A DNA stretch of 64,000 nt from an uncultured Geobacteraceae bacterium. Its GTDB lineage: Bacteria > Desulfobacterota > Desulfuromonadia > Geobacterales > Pseudopelobacteraceae. Both the position numbers and the translations under genes were made by a program. Of this stretch, positions 55,054 to 63,904 are shown in pieces. The DNA lies in contig CAJAFV010000056.1 of assembly GCA_903939115.1 (NCBI GenBank), positions 106,396 through 170,395 on the forward strand. Reading direction: 5' to 3'. How positions within the stretch are numbered: position 1 is the stretch's first letter; every line of letters begins with the position of its first letter. The notes below the pieces were generated by a model. It had not been told where the DNA came from. It did no database searches and saw nothing but the letters and a program-made list of their open reading frames with translations.

Positions 55054-56220
55054 TTATCCAAGATCGGCATAAATACCTGCCATTTTGTGCTCAATTTTGA
55101 AGAACGCGCGGAGGAGTGCTGGATCAAAATGTTCCGTCGGACAAACCCTGTCGTCGCCGGAACGGAATATTGCGAGAACCTGTTCATGGCTCAAAGCAGG
55201 TTTATAACTTCTCTTTGAACGCAGGGCGTCGTAGATATCTGCAACTTTGACAATTCGCCCGGAAAGCGGGATGTCTTCTCTCTTTACAGCCCCGGGATAG
55301 CCACTGCCATCCCAGTTTTCATGATGCGAAAGGGCAATTTCTCGAGCCATTGACAGACGCGGAGCATCACCGATTATTTTAGCGCCGAAGTGCGGATGCT
55401 GTTTCATGATTGTCATCTCTTCATCCGTAAGAGACCCTTCTTTTCTGATAATAAAGCTCGGAATATGGACTTTACCGACATCGTGCATTTGAGCACTCGA
55501 CGCGATTGCCCGGACAAACTGGCCGCCCATGCCAATAGCTTTGGCCAGGAGTTCGGAATAACGGTTGACCCGAACGATATGATTGCCGGTCTCCTCGTCT
55601 GCAGCCTCACATGAACGTGCCAACGCTTCAATGGTGTAGTTGAAGGCGCTTTCCGTTTCATGCATTTCCGTTGAAAGCGTGACCACAGAGCCGATAACGA
55701 CCGAGAGACTGTTCAGGACATCGGCGTCATACGTAGTTGCCTCATCGGGATAGTTGAAGGCGATTATGGCGCCTCGCGGTTCACCGCTAATCTTTTTGCT
55801 GACAAAATTGCTGATGGGTCGCGCAAGAACTTTTTTTACCGCAGGATGAAATTTCCCTTGATAGTGCGCTATTGACTCGCAACTGTCGCACCAGTTGGAA
55901 AGTTCAATATCTCCGTTTATAAGATTGATGGCATACGCTGAGCTCTCCAGCATTGTTATGCTACCCGAATGTTCGACAAAGCCGTCGCCATTCATAAAAA
56001 AGACCCGTCCCTTGACGGCATCTTTACCCGGTATCTCGAAGACTATAAAAATGCTATCGGGGCCACGGCGCTTCCTGTTGCCAAGCACCTTCTGCAAGGC
56101 ATCGACATACAACTCGCCGCCGGCATACTGTCTGCTGCTGATTTCCTTCAACGCTGTATCTACCACCTGAAGGAGATCATGCATCTGCTGCAACGATGTT
56201 TCGGGACATCCGAAGTTCAT
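55054..56220 (-). CDS. HD-GYP domain protein (probable c-di-GMP phosphodiesterase)
   Basis: The protein (about 388 aa from ATG 56220, after AAGGAAAACTGA) has an N-terminal GAF-like region of about 190 residues (SIFIVFEIPGKDAVKG, GAIIAFNYPDEATTYDADV) with a Cys pair in SNWCDSCESIA. The HD-GYP domain follows: HIVRVNRYSELLAKAIG, SSAQMHDVGKVHIPSFI, HHENWDGSGYPGAV and VKVADIYDALRSKRSYK. It would cleave c-di-GMP. The end of a receiver domain lies directly upstream, and a BaeR-like box beyond that points this way. Confidence 0.88.
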   Translation of the reverse strand: MNFGCPETSLQQMHDLLQVVDTALKEISSRQYAGGELYVDALQKVLGNRKRRGPDSIFIVFEIPGKDAVKGRVFFMNGDGFVEHSGSITMLESSAYAINLINGDIELSNWCDSCESIAHYQGKFHPAVKKVLARPISNFVSKKISGEPRGAIIAFNYPDEATTYDADVLNSLSVVIGSVVTLSTEMHETESAFNYTIEALARSCEAADEETGNHIVRVNRYSELLAKAIGMGGQFVRAIASSAQMHDVGKVHIPSFIIRKEGSLTDEEMTIMKQHPHFGAKIIGDAPRLSMAREIALSHHENWDGSGYPGAVKREDIPLSGRIVKVADIYDALRSKRSYKPALSHEQVLAIFRSGDDRVCPTEHFDPALLRAFFKIEHKMAGIYADLG

Positions 56221-56221
56221 T

Positions 56222-56330
56222 TCAGTTTTCCTTATGCTCTCTATGAGCTCTATCGAGCACCTCACGCACCTTTGCAGCAGCCAAATCAGCCATCAGAAAG
56301 GGCTTGTGAATAAAATTCAGAAGCACAACT
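56222..56330 (-). pseudogene. C-terminal remnant of a response-regulator receiver domain
   Basis: The minus-strand frame ending at TGA (56222-56224) encodes NFIHKPFLMADLAAAKVREV and LDRAHREHKEN. FIxKPF followed by KVREVLDR is the last strand and helix of a receiver (REC) domain, with the conserved Lys. The phospho-acceptor half is missing. The stop lies 2 nt before the HD-GYP start, so a regulator and the phosphodiesterase were once coupled. The left end of the remnant is not sharp. Confidence 0.65.
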
Positions 56331-56377
56331 GTATACCCATACTTGTGGATTACAATGAAATACAACAATAATAACCA

Positions 56378-56407
56378 CAAAGCCCATCATAAACCAGAGG
56401 GGCTTTG
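56378..56407. terminator. Hairpin between the HD-GYP and baeS genes
   Basis: An 8-bp stem (CAAAGCCC 56378-56385 with GGGCTTTG 56400-56407) is followed by TTT on the plus strand. It could end plus-strand transcription or form the 5' end of a minus-strand transcript from site B. Confidence 0.45.
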
Positions 56408-56413
56408 TTTACT

Positions 56414-56461
56414 AACGTACAGTAACAATGTGAAGTAAATATGGAGCGAATAAGGATTTTT
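56414..56461 (-). promoter_or_regulatory. BaeR-like box beside baeS (site B)
   Basis: On the minus strand the units AAAAATCCTTA (56461-56451), TTCGCTCCATA (56450-56440) and TTTACTTCACA (56439-56429) are followed by 9 nt and TACGTT (56419-56414). This points to the receiver remnant and HD-GYP gene. It also lies 94 nt upstream of baeS on the other strand, so autoregulation of baeSR is possible. Confidence 0.65.
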
Positions 56462-56554
56462 TGCCAGAGCACTGATTCACCCTTTCTATTTCAGGAAAAG
56501 CTGCATACGATACAGTACATGAAGTAGGTAAATCCCTCTGTAGGCGAGCTTGGA

Positions 56555-57997
56555 ATGATAAAACTGAATGTAACTCACCGGGTGTTTCTGGCGATTCTTG
56601 CAGCCAATGCAATCATAGTTCTCTGTATGTTCCTGATAATGCAGTGGAGCATGGATCGTGGATTTCTGAAATATGTGAACCAACTGGAACAAAACCGCAT
56701 GGAGCGCCTGGCGGCGAAGCTCGGCAAGGCATATGGCGTTTCGGGTAGCTGGGAATTTGTAAATAAATCGCCCGACTCGATCTCCCGGATAATCGCTGAC
56801 ACGGTAACCGAACTCTCGCCGCAATCACCTTCCTCACCAGTCGCCACTGAATCCAGGGAACACGTTAATCAACAGGATGTGAACCCCAATAGACGCTCCT
56901 ACCGTTTTGAGAGGCGCATCGTTGTGCTGAACGCCAAGAGGAGCCCAGTTTTCGGCATTAGTAACCCTGAGGACATTCAATTGTTCAAGCCGATTTTCGA
57001 TAGGGGGAAAGTCGTAGGTTTCCTGGGTCTGTTGCCGAACAAGTTCCTCTCGGATAGCCACCAGCTCAAGTTTGTCAAGGATCAGAAGTATTTATTTGCA
57101 CTTATCACTCTGCTCATGCTGCTCGTCGCTGCTGCGATCTCGCTCCCTCTGGCGCGCCTTCTGGTTCGGCCACTCAAAAAACTTGCTGCCGCCACCAGCC
57201 ATCTCTCATCGGGGCGGTACGATATCCGTGTGCCTGTCGACTCTGATGACGAGTTCGGCCACCTGTCGCGCGACTTTAATGCACTGGCGTTGAGTCTCGA
57301 CAAAAACGAGCATGCCCGCCGCCAGTTCGTGGCCGATATCTCTCATGAATTACGCACCCCGCTTGCGATTCTGAAAGGTGAAATTGAGGCAATTCAGGAT
57401 GGCCTCCAGGATCTCTCGCTCGAATCGATCTCTTCGCTCCAGGTGGAGGTGTTTCGCATTAACAGACTGGTCGACGATCTGTACCAATTGGCTCTTTCCG
57501 ATGTGGGCGCATTGGCATACCGAAAATCGGTTGTAAATCTGGTGAATATCCTTGAGGATGCGGTCAATCGTGCACGTCTTGAATTGACAGGGAGTGCATT
57601 GACGCTGAACATCCTTATGCCGAACCACCCGGTCCTGGTATTTGCCGATCCGGAGCGCTTGGCGCAACTCTTCGACAATCTGCTGAATAATTCCAGAAAA
57701 TACACCGATGCCGGCGGAACGATTGTTATAGCGCTTGACTCTGCTGCAGGATGTGCCACGATCCATATTAAAGATAGTCAGCCTGGTGTTAGCGAAGATG
57801 AACGCACGAAGCTCTTTGATCGCCTCTACCGCGTGGAAGGTTCCCGCAATAGGGCTTCCGGGGGGGCAGGTCTCGGCCTCGCCATCTGCCGCAATATCGT
57901 CGAAGCTCATGAAGGGGCCATAGAAGCACTCCATTCGCCGCTTGGCGGGATCTGGATGCGGATAACTCTGCCGCTGTCAGGGGGGGACAATGTGTAA
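56555..57997 (+). CDS. baeS: Envelope-stress sensor histidine kinase BaeS-like
   Basis: The 480-aa protein has two membrane helices (FLAILAANAIIVLCMFLIM and YLFALITLLMLLVAAAISL) around a periplasmic domain of about 135 residues, then HAMP (RLLVRPLKKLAAATSHLSSG), HisKA with H264 in ADISHELRTPLAILKGE, and HATPase (DNLLNNSRKYTD, GGAGLGLAICRNIVEAH). IEAIQDGLQ and the DLYQLALSD region match BaeS. The G1 box is KDSQPGVSE, with Ser where Asn is common, as in some BaeS proteins. It overlaps baeR by 8 nt. Confidence 0.88.
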   Translation: MIKLNVTHRVFLAILAANAIIVLCMFLIMQWSMDRGFLKYVNQLEQNRMERLAAKLGKAYGVSGSWEFVNKSPDSISRIIADTVTELSPQSPSSPVATESREHVNQQDVNPNRRSYRFERRIVVLNAKRSPVFGISNPEDIQLFKPIFDRGKVVGFLGLLPNKFLSDSHQLKFVKDQKYLFALITLLMLLVAAAISLPLARLLVRPLKKLAAATSHLSSGRYDIRVPVDSDDEFGHLSRDFNALALSLDKNEHARRQFVADISHELRTPLAILKGEIEAIQDGLQDLSLESISSLQVEVFRINRLVDDLYQLALSDVGALAYRKSVVNLVNILEDAVNRARLELTGSALTLNILMPNHPVLVFADPERLAQLFDNLLNNSRKYTDAGGTIVIALDSAAGCATIHIKDSQPGVSEDERTKLFDRLYRVEGSRNRASGGAGLGLAICRNIVEAHEGAIEALHSPLGGIWMRITLPLSGGDNV

Positions 57998-58667
57998 TTC
58001 GCTACTGATTGTCGAAGACGAACCAAAACTGGCGAAACTCCTGAGTAATTACCTGCAACAGGCGGGCTATGAACCGGAATGTCTGGAGAACGGCCTTGAC
58101 GTCGTGCCGTGGGTTCGCAAAAAGATGCCGACCCTGATCCTGCTCGACCTGATGCTTCCGGGCCGGGATGGTGTGGATATCTGTAAGGAGATTCGTTCGT
58201 TTTCAATGGTACCGATCATCATGGTCACTGCCCGCATTGAGGAGATCGACCGGCTTATCGGGCTTGAACTTGGTGCTGACGATTACATCTGCAAACCGTT
58301 CAGCCCCCGTGAAGTGGTGGCCCGCGTCAAGGCCGTACTGCGGAGAAGCGTCGACCAGAAACCATCCGGTGTCTCTTCCCTGCTTCATCTGGACGAGGAC
58401 CGTTTACTAGCGACGCTGCATGGCCAAGAACTGGATCTAACGGCAGTTGAATTCAAACTGCTGGGATTTCTTTCCGCCAATCCCGGCCGCATCTATGGGC
58501 GCGACAAACTCATGGATCATATCTACCCTGATCAACGCATCGTCAGCGACCGCACCATCGATAGTCACATCAAAAATCTGCGCAAGAAGATCTCCGGTGT
58601 TTCTCCGGACACCGAAATCATCCATTCAGTGTATGGGGTGGGGTACAAATATGATCCACAGATCTAA
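57990..58667 (+). CDS. baeR: OmpR-family response regulator BaeR-like
   Basis: The 225-aa protein has a receiver (LLIVEDEPKLAKLL, phospho-acceptor D53 in LILLDLMLPGRDG) and the stretch ARIEEIDRLIGLELGADDYI followed by CKPFSPREVVARVKAVLRR, almost word for word as in E. coli BaeR. The winged-helix output domain has LDLTAVEFKLLGFLSANPG and ISDRT-like VSDRTIDSHIKNLRKKI and YGVGYKY. It should bind the 11-bp repeats found at six sites in this window. Confidence 0.92.
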   Translation: MCNSLLIVEDEPKLAKLLSNYLQQAGYEPECLENGLDVVPWVRKKMPTLILLDLMLPGRDGVDICKEIRSFSMVPIIMVTARIEEIDRLIGLELGADDYICKPFSPREVVARVKAVLRRSVDQKPSGVSSLLHLDEDRLLATLHGQELDLTAVEFKLLGFLSANPGRIYGRDKLMDHIYPDQRIVSDRTIDSHIKNLRKKISGVSPDTEIIHSVYGVGYKYDPQI

Positions 58668-58715
58668 AAATATGCCGTTACCGTTGCAAGGCAAACCATA
58701 AGAGAGGGATCAACA

Positions 58716-59210
58716 TTGCATTTACCAACAAAGCTTATTCGTTTCTTAGACGTGTCCATTATGGCATGCATCGTTTCCTCTTTTCTTGCTGCACCAGGCA
58801 TTCCATGCTCAGCTCTGGCTACGCTTGGTGAACCGTTGAGCTCACTTGATTCAAACCGCACTGCTCTAAAAACTGTCAGAAAATCAGTAACAACACGAAC
58901 CGCCTACTCAATCCATGAAGATGTGTCAGATGGCAGCGCCATCCGGCAGTATGTGACCCAAAATGGGATTGTATTTGCCTTAGCCTGGAATGGTGTTTCT
59001 CATCCAGACCTTACCAGCCTGCTTGGAAATTATGACGATGACTATCGTACGGCGCTTCGCTCTGAACTACGCAAAAAGGGGCAACGGCACCTTGCGGTAC
59101 ATGGCAGTCGAGTAATCGTTGAGAAATGGGGGCACATGCGCAATTTGCAGGGACGGGCCTATGATCCGGCACTGATACCAAATGGGGTTAATATAAATGA
59201 GATTCAGTAA
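58716..59210 (+). CDS. DUF2844-family secreted protein
   Basis: The protein (about 164 aa) starts at TTG 58716 after GAGAGGG and has a hydrophobic signal (VSIMACIVSSFLAAPGIPCSA). The mature domain reads YSIHEDVSDGSAIRQYV, GIVFALAWNGVSHPDLTSLL, RHLAVHGSRVIVEKWGHMRN and LQGRAYDPALIPNGVN, the DUF2844 pattern as I remember it. Function is unknown. It is followed by the DUF3443 gene with a 14-nt overlap, a pairing seen in other proteobacteria. Confidence 0.75.
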   Translation: MHLPTKLIRFLDVSIMACIVSSFLAAPGIPCSALATLGEPLSSLDSNRTALKTVRKSVTTRTAYSIHEDVSDGSAIRQYVTQNGIVFALAWNGVSHPDLTSLLGNYDDDYRTALRSELRKKGQRHLAVHGSRVIVEKWGHMRNLQGRAYDPALIPNGVNINEIQ

Positions 59211-60924
59211 GTTTCTATTTCTGTGTGTTGTTGTATTTTTGCTCTCGTCCTGTGGCGGTGGCGGCTCTTCCTCATCAAATGTTCCTTCAAATCCTACCCC
59301 GACATTGAAAGCAATTACAGTCTCTCCGACCAATGTATCAGGAATTATTGGGACTACGCAGCAATTCAGTGCCATTGGAACCTATAGCGATGCCACAACC
59401 AGTAACCTGACCGATACTGTAACGTGGTCATCGTCAGACGCCTCAATTGCCAATATAAGCTCCGGTGGATTGGCAGGACTTCAGACCGCTGGTACGACAA
59501 AAATTACGGCAGCATTAGGAACAATCAGCGGAAGTACCACCCTGACGGTGGTTCTGAAAAGCCTCATTTCCATCGATATCAGTCCGCTCACCCCATCTGT
59601 CCCGTCAGGAACGAGTGCCCAGTTCTCAGCAATTGGAACCTTTAATGATGCAACAATTCTGGACATGACTTCACAGGTTACCTGGAGTTCGTCCGATACA
59701 TTGATAGCAACAATAGGAAATAGTGACGGCAGCAAGGGATTGGCAACATCGCTAGCAGTGGGAATAACAAACATAACTGCTCAGTTCGGTTCGATTTCAG
59801 GTTCAACACAACTTACCGTTACTCCAGCATCCTCAATAGACAACACCATGCTGATAACCGTTAATGGTACACTTTGCTCGGCCAACTCTATCTCCAACAA
59901 GCCTTGCGTGAATATTACCATATGCTCCCCGGCTTCATCTAATTGCCAGACCATTAGCGATATTCTCCTGGATACAGGTAGTTATGGACTTCGGCTTTTT
60001 TCAGATGTGATAACAGTACCTCTTACCCAGACGACTGTTGGGGGGAGTCCACTGGCTGAATGCGTTCAATTTGCTGACGGCTCAGCCGACTGGGGGCCGG
60101 TAAAGCTCGCTAATGTCATTCTAGGGGGTGAACCCGCTGTTACTGTTCCGATTCAGGTGATTGATGCTACATTCGGAAATGTTCCCACAGTATGTGGAGT
60201 ACCAGAGACCAGCCCTGCCTATGCCGGCTTGAATGGCATTCTTGGTGTTGGCCCATTTACCGAAGACTGTGGGACGGCTTGCTCAGGCGGTTCAAATAAT
60301 GGTACCTATTTTACCTGTAACGGAACAAGTTGCAGGGGAGTGGCCGTCCCCTTTGCAAGCCAGGTTCAGAATCCTGTGCCACATCTCCCTCTGGATAATA
60401 ACGGCATGATCATTAAAATGCCTTCTGTGCCGTCCGGTGGTACAATAGCAGTTAATAACGGCCAACTGATCTTCGGTATCAACACCCGCAGCAACAACGT
60501 GCCAAACGGGGTAACAGCCTATCCCGCTGATTCGACAGGAAGTTTCACCACCATCTACAATGGCATTCCCGACAGCAACAGTTTCATCGATAGCGGTTCC
60601 AATGGCCTCTTTTTCAATAATTCCTCCCCCCAAATTGCGGAATGCTTCGGCAGCTATGCTGGATGGTACTGTCCCGCCTCCACCCTTACCCTAACGGCCA
60701 CCAACCGGGGCAGCGGCGGAAGCCCAAGCGGCTCCGTGGTATTTAAGATCGGCAATGCCAGAACGCTTTTCAACACATCCTCCAACGTATTTACCGAGTT
60801 AGGTGGAACAAATACTTACGGTTTTGACTGGGGTCTACCCTTCTTCCTCGGGCGGTCGGTATATGTGGGGATATCAGGACGGGGTGGTAGTATTCCTGGA
60901 AACGGCCCGTACTGGGCATATTGA
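59197..60924 (+). CDS. DUF3443-family lipoprotein with Big2-type Ig domains and pepsin-like motifs
   Basis: The 575-aa protein has a lipoprotein signal (FLCVVVFLLSSCGGGG) and two Ig-like Big2 domains (about residues 35-120 and 122-210: ITVSPTNVSGIIGTTQQFSA, VTWSSSDASIANI). A C-terminal DUF3443 domain follows. In it ILLDTGSYGLRLFSD (D259) and SFIDSGSNGLFFN (D465) are two copies of the D-T/S-G-S catalytic motif of pepsin-like aspartic proteases. FADGSADWGPVKLANVILGG and NGILGVGPF between them also follow the pepsin pattern. Several Cys could form disulfides. Protease activity is inferred, not shown. Confidence 0.85.
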   Translation: MRFSKFLFLCVVVFLLSSCGGGGSSSSNVPSNPTPTLKAITVSPTNVSGIIGTTQQFSAIGTYSDATTSNLTDTVTWSSSDASIANISSGGLAGLQTAGTTKITAALGTISGSTTLTVVLKSLISIDISPLTPSVPSGTSAQFSAIGTFNDATILDMTSQVTWSSSDTLIATIGNSDGSKGLATSLAVGITNITAQFGSISGSTQLTVTPASSIDNTMLITVNGTLCSANSISNKPCVNITICSPASSNCQTISDILLDTGSYGLRLFSDVITVPLTQTTVGGSPLAECVQFADGSADWGPVKLANVILGGEPAVTVPIQVIDATFGNVPTVCGVPETSPAYAGLNGILGVGPFTEDCGTACSGGSNNGTYFTCNGTSCRGVAVPFASQVQNPVPHLPLDNNGMIIKMPSVPSGGTIAVNNGQLIFGINTRSNNVPNGVTAYPADSTGSFTTIYNGIPDSNSFIDSGSNGLFFNNSSPQIAECFGSYAGWYCPASTLTLTATNRGSGGSPSGSVVFKIGNARTLFNTSSNVFTELGGTNTYGFDWGLPFFLGRSVYVGISGRGGSIPGNGPYWAY

Positions 60925-60931
60925 GCAACTA

Positions 60932-63613
60932 TTAACGTGGTTCAGGCCCATTGGTTACCTGAACCAGTCCCGCAGGCCTGATCCATTTTGAAAACGCCGC
61001 TTTAACCTGACCCGCTGTAATTTTATGGTATTTGTCTGCGGCCCTTAAAGGTTCGTCCAAAGGTAGATCCAGTTGTGAGAGATGAAGCAGTCCCAGAGCA
61101 ATACTATTCGTGCTGGCATTCGATAATACAATCTGGTGAACAAGAAGATTCTTTGCTTGAGCCAATTCATCAGCGGATACAAGCGTCGTCCGCATATCGG
61201 TGAGATCCCTCTCTATAATTGAGCGGGCTTTAGAGACATTTTCGGGATTGGAACCGTATTCCACACCAAATTCGGCGCGAGTTTTGCCGACATTCAGAAA
61301 AGCTTCAACTGAATATACCAAACCGCTTTTCTCACGAAGATCCTGATAGAGTCTGGTTGCGTAAAACGCTCCGGTAAGTATATGAAGGCCGACTTGTAAC
61401 GGGTAGTAGTCAGGGTGAGAACGGGTCAAGCCAAGAGTTTCTTCAAGAGCCACCTCATCCTGCACCCTGCTGTTGTTGGGTATCACAACTGTTGCTGGTT
61501 TGTTATCGGATATCGGCTGATACTCAGTTTCTGGCTTGGGTCCCTCACATTTCCAGTTGCCGAAATATGTTTCGATAATAGTCCGTGCCTCGTCTGGTGA
61601 AATGTTGCCAACGACCACAATTGTCGTCAGATCGGGACGGAAAATGGCGCGATGGTAATTCGTTACGTCGGACAGCGTCAGTCTGTCGATGCTTTGCGGA
61701 GTCGCATACCGTAGGGTAGGGTCGCCCTTGGGGTTGAGTGCCGTGCGAAGAGCCCGTCCGACAAGCCACTTCGGGCTTTTTTCCTGGCCGACAAGCAAAG
61801 ACGACGTTTCTTTCTGTACTACCTTGAAAGCCTCTTCCGGAAGAGCCGGATTTATCAGATTGTCTGCAATCAGCGACACCCCTCGCCGGAAATGTTCTTT
61901 TAAAACCTGAAGAGAGAATGACGTTCCCACCTCGGCATCGGCGGCAATATCATCTAGAGCGGCCTGAAATGCCAGACGATCCAGGCTCTTGCTGCCATAT
62001 GAAAACAGATTTCCAAGTATCTCGTCGACACCCTCTTTATCAGGAGGCACCTCTAAATTCGGATTATTTTTGACATGGCCAAATAGAGCGACCGTATTGC
62101 TGGTTTTTGTCGTTTTTACGATTAGTCTCATTCCGTTTTTCAACGTCAGGTCGGTTGGCAGTTCTTTTGTTGCAGGAATCTTATGGGGTTTTGTGACTTG
62201 AGATGCCCACGCAGGAAGTTTTACCTGTTTAACCTGTTTGGGAGTGAACGATTCACTGGAGCGGCTCGGACCTTTTGTTTCGACGGGGCTACCAGACGGC
62301 TTAGGTGTCATAATCGCGGTAATGGCCGTATCGTTGATCAAATATTTACGGGCAACGCGATTCACATCCTCAACGGTAACCCTGCTGATAGCTTTAATGT
62401 CATCGTCTGGCGACGAGCGCCCTTCCAGGGCGAGGGCTTGTGACCATGCCGAGGCCAAGCCTGCAATTGAATTTTTCTGAAACGCCGCCTGGGCAATTTC
62501 ATGGCGCTTTGAGGCTTCAACCAACTCTTGTGGCACACCACTACTCACATAATCATGGATGATTTTCTTTATCGTTCCGATCATCGGTTGCCCCTCTTCA
62601 CCCTGAGGATAGGCAGCCATGGCAAAACCATAGCCCATTTTGGGTAAGGCTGAACTGTCAAAGTCGACAGAGAGTGCTTTGCCGGACGGGACCAAGGCAT
62701 AGAGATTACCCCGCTGGCTGGAGAGGATATCCGACAATACAATCCCGGCAGCATAATCAGAGCTCTCTAATCCTGGGAAGCGGTATGCAATAACAGCCAT
62801 CCCGTACGATAAGTCCGAGTCAAGTTCTATCTTAACCGGTTTCAGGGGGGACAAATTGACGGGGGTGCGAGCCGGCAGCTTTTTCATGGGTATCTTTTCA
62901 AAGAGGCGCTTGACCATTGCCAAGGTATGGTGTGGTTCAACATTGCCGGCAATAACCAGAATTGCGTTGTTTGGCGCATACCAGTCATCGTAAAACTTCT
63001 TGAGCATCGCACTGGTGGTCTTATCAAATGAAGAGAGTGAACCAAGTGCGTCATGTTCGTATGGGCTTCCTTCAAACAGTTTGCTCAACAGACAGGAGGC
63101 AAGGATATACCTTGGTTCTGAGAGATCCTGTACTACTTCCTGCTTTATTGCTCCGCGCTCCTCTCGCCACGCTTTGTCGGAATCAAGGATGCCATGCATT
63201 CGTATCGCCTCGACACGAAGAGCCGTTTCGAGATTATCAGCCAGAACGGTAAAAAAGTATTGCGTCAAAGTCTGCTGCGTTTGCGCATTGAAATCCCCGC
63301 CAAGTGCGGAAATTATCGCTGACAACTGATCTGTAGCAAGTCCGGTACTACCGCGGAACATCATATGTTCCTGAGCATGCGCCATCCCGGGGAAACCTGG
63401 AGGAGCCTCGTTTGACCCGACAAGATAGTTGACCTGGGTCGTAACGACAGGAGCCAGGGAATTCTGCACGATGACGACCCGCAGGCCGTTTTTCAGTGTA
63501 GCCTTGGTAACCTCCGCAGAAAGAGCAGTTTGTGTCATGGTGAATAGGTGAAATATGATCGCGGAAACAAGCCAAATATATCGATTATGTTTGTGGATAA
63601 ACCCTCCCGCCAA
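60932..63613 (-). CDS. M16-family zinc metallopeptidase, secreted, two-domain
   Basis: The 893-aa protein has a signal-like N-terminus (IWLVSAIIFHLFTMTQTALSA). The first M16 domain (TLKNGLRVVIVQNSLAPVV) contains HAQEH at residues 79-83 (HxxEH zinc site) with a downstream Glu in REERGAIKQEV. The second, inactive half begins LTLKNGMRLIVKTTKTSNTV. No ATG fits the signal peptide; the TTG at 63613 is used, but its ribosome site is poor and GGGAGGG lies just after it, so the true start is uncertain. It is convergent with the DUF3443 gene and has a BaeR-like box upstream. Confidence 0.88.
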   Translation of the reverse strand: MAGGFIHKHNRYIWLVSAIIFHLFTMTQTALSAEVTKATLKNGLRVVIVQNSLAPVVTTQVNYLVGSNEAPPGFPGMAHAQEHMMFRGSTGLATDQLSAIISALGGDFNAQTQQTLTQYFFTVLADNLETALRVEAIRMHGILDSDKAWREERGAIKQEVVQDLSEPRYILASCLLSKLFEGSPYEHDALGSLSSFDKTTSAMLKKFYDDWYAPNNAILVIAGNVEPHHTLAMVKRLFEKIPMKKLPARTPVNLSPLKPVKIELDSDLSYGMAVIAYRFPGLESSDYAAGIVLSDILSSQRGNLYALVPSGKALSVDFDSSALPKMGYGFAMAAYPQGEEGQPMIGTIKKIIHDYVSSGVPQELVEASKRHEIAQAAFQKNSIAGLASAWSQALALEGRSSPDDDIKAISRVTVEDVNRVARKYLINDTAITAIMTPKPSGSPVETKGPSRSSESFTPKQVKQVKLPAWASQVTKPHKIPATKELPTDLTLKNGMRLIVKTTKTSNTVALFGHVKNNPNLEVPPDKEGVDEILGNLFSYGSKSLDRLAFQAALDDIAADAEVGTSFSLQVLKEHFRRGVSLIADNLINPALPEEAFKVVQKETSSLLVGQEKSPKWLVGRALRTALNPKGDPTLRYATPQSIDRLTLSDVTNYHRAIFRPDLTTIVVVGNISPDEARTIIETYFGNWKCEGPKPETEYQPISDNKPATVVIPNNSRVQDEVALEETLGLTRSHPDYYPLQVGLHILTGAFYATRLYQDLREKSGLVYSVEAFLNVGKTRAEFGVEYGSNPENVSKARSIIERDLTDMRTTLVSADELAQAKNLLVHQIVLSNASTNSIALGLLHLSQLDLPLDEPLRAADKYHKITAGQVKAAFSKWIRPAGLVQVTNGPEPR

Positions 63614-63628
63614 AATGGTACCATTTTG
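63611..63628. promoter_or_regulatory. 18-bp perfect palindrome at the M16 gene start
   Basis: CAAAATGGTACCATTTTG is a perfect inverted repeat covering the presumed start codon on the minus strand. It could be a repressor operator or a hairpin in the leader that hides the start. Confidence 0.5.
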
Positions 63629-63799
63629 CTGTTGAAATTACCCTACTACCGCAGATAAAGCCTCGCTTATTGGGACGATTGTTGATGGTTGTGATGACCG
63701 TGACCTTTTCCTGTTTTTTTTTGCAGTTAGGCATATGCCTGCTGTGCGCCAGAAAATTTCCGGATTGCAGAGTATTGCCCAATTACCTTATGTTTTCAA

Positions 63800-63847
63800 T
63801 TGATAACATCAGAATGTGTATTGAATATGATGGAAACAAGTTTTTTT
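63800..63847 (-). promoter_or_regulatory. BaeR-like box and -10 upstream of the M16 peptidase gene (site E)
   Basis: On the minus strand the units AAAAAAACTTG (63847-63837), TTTCCATCATA (63836-63826) and TTCAATACACA (63825-63815) are followed by 9 nt (TTCTGATGT, nearly identical to site C) and TATCAA (63805-63800). The leader to 63613 would be about 180 nt. The units are degenerate. Confidence 0.5.
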
Positions 63848-63904
63848 TGAATGTATGAAAAATAACATGGCTGATTAATTGGAAGGATTATTTTGGCGTA
63901 TGGG

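Noticed and set aside
60939..60965. Hairpin between the DUF3443 and M16 genes
   Set aside because: GGTTCAGG/CCTGAACC forms a stem but lies within the M16 coding end and has no T tract, so I do not call a terminator.
63585..63782. 65-codon minus-strand frame in the leader of the M16 gene
   Set aside because: TTG start with a poor ribosome site and no recognisable pattern; overlaps the signal-peptide region of the peptidase.
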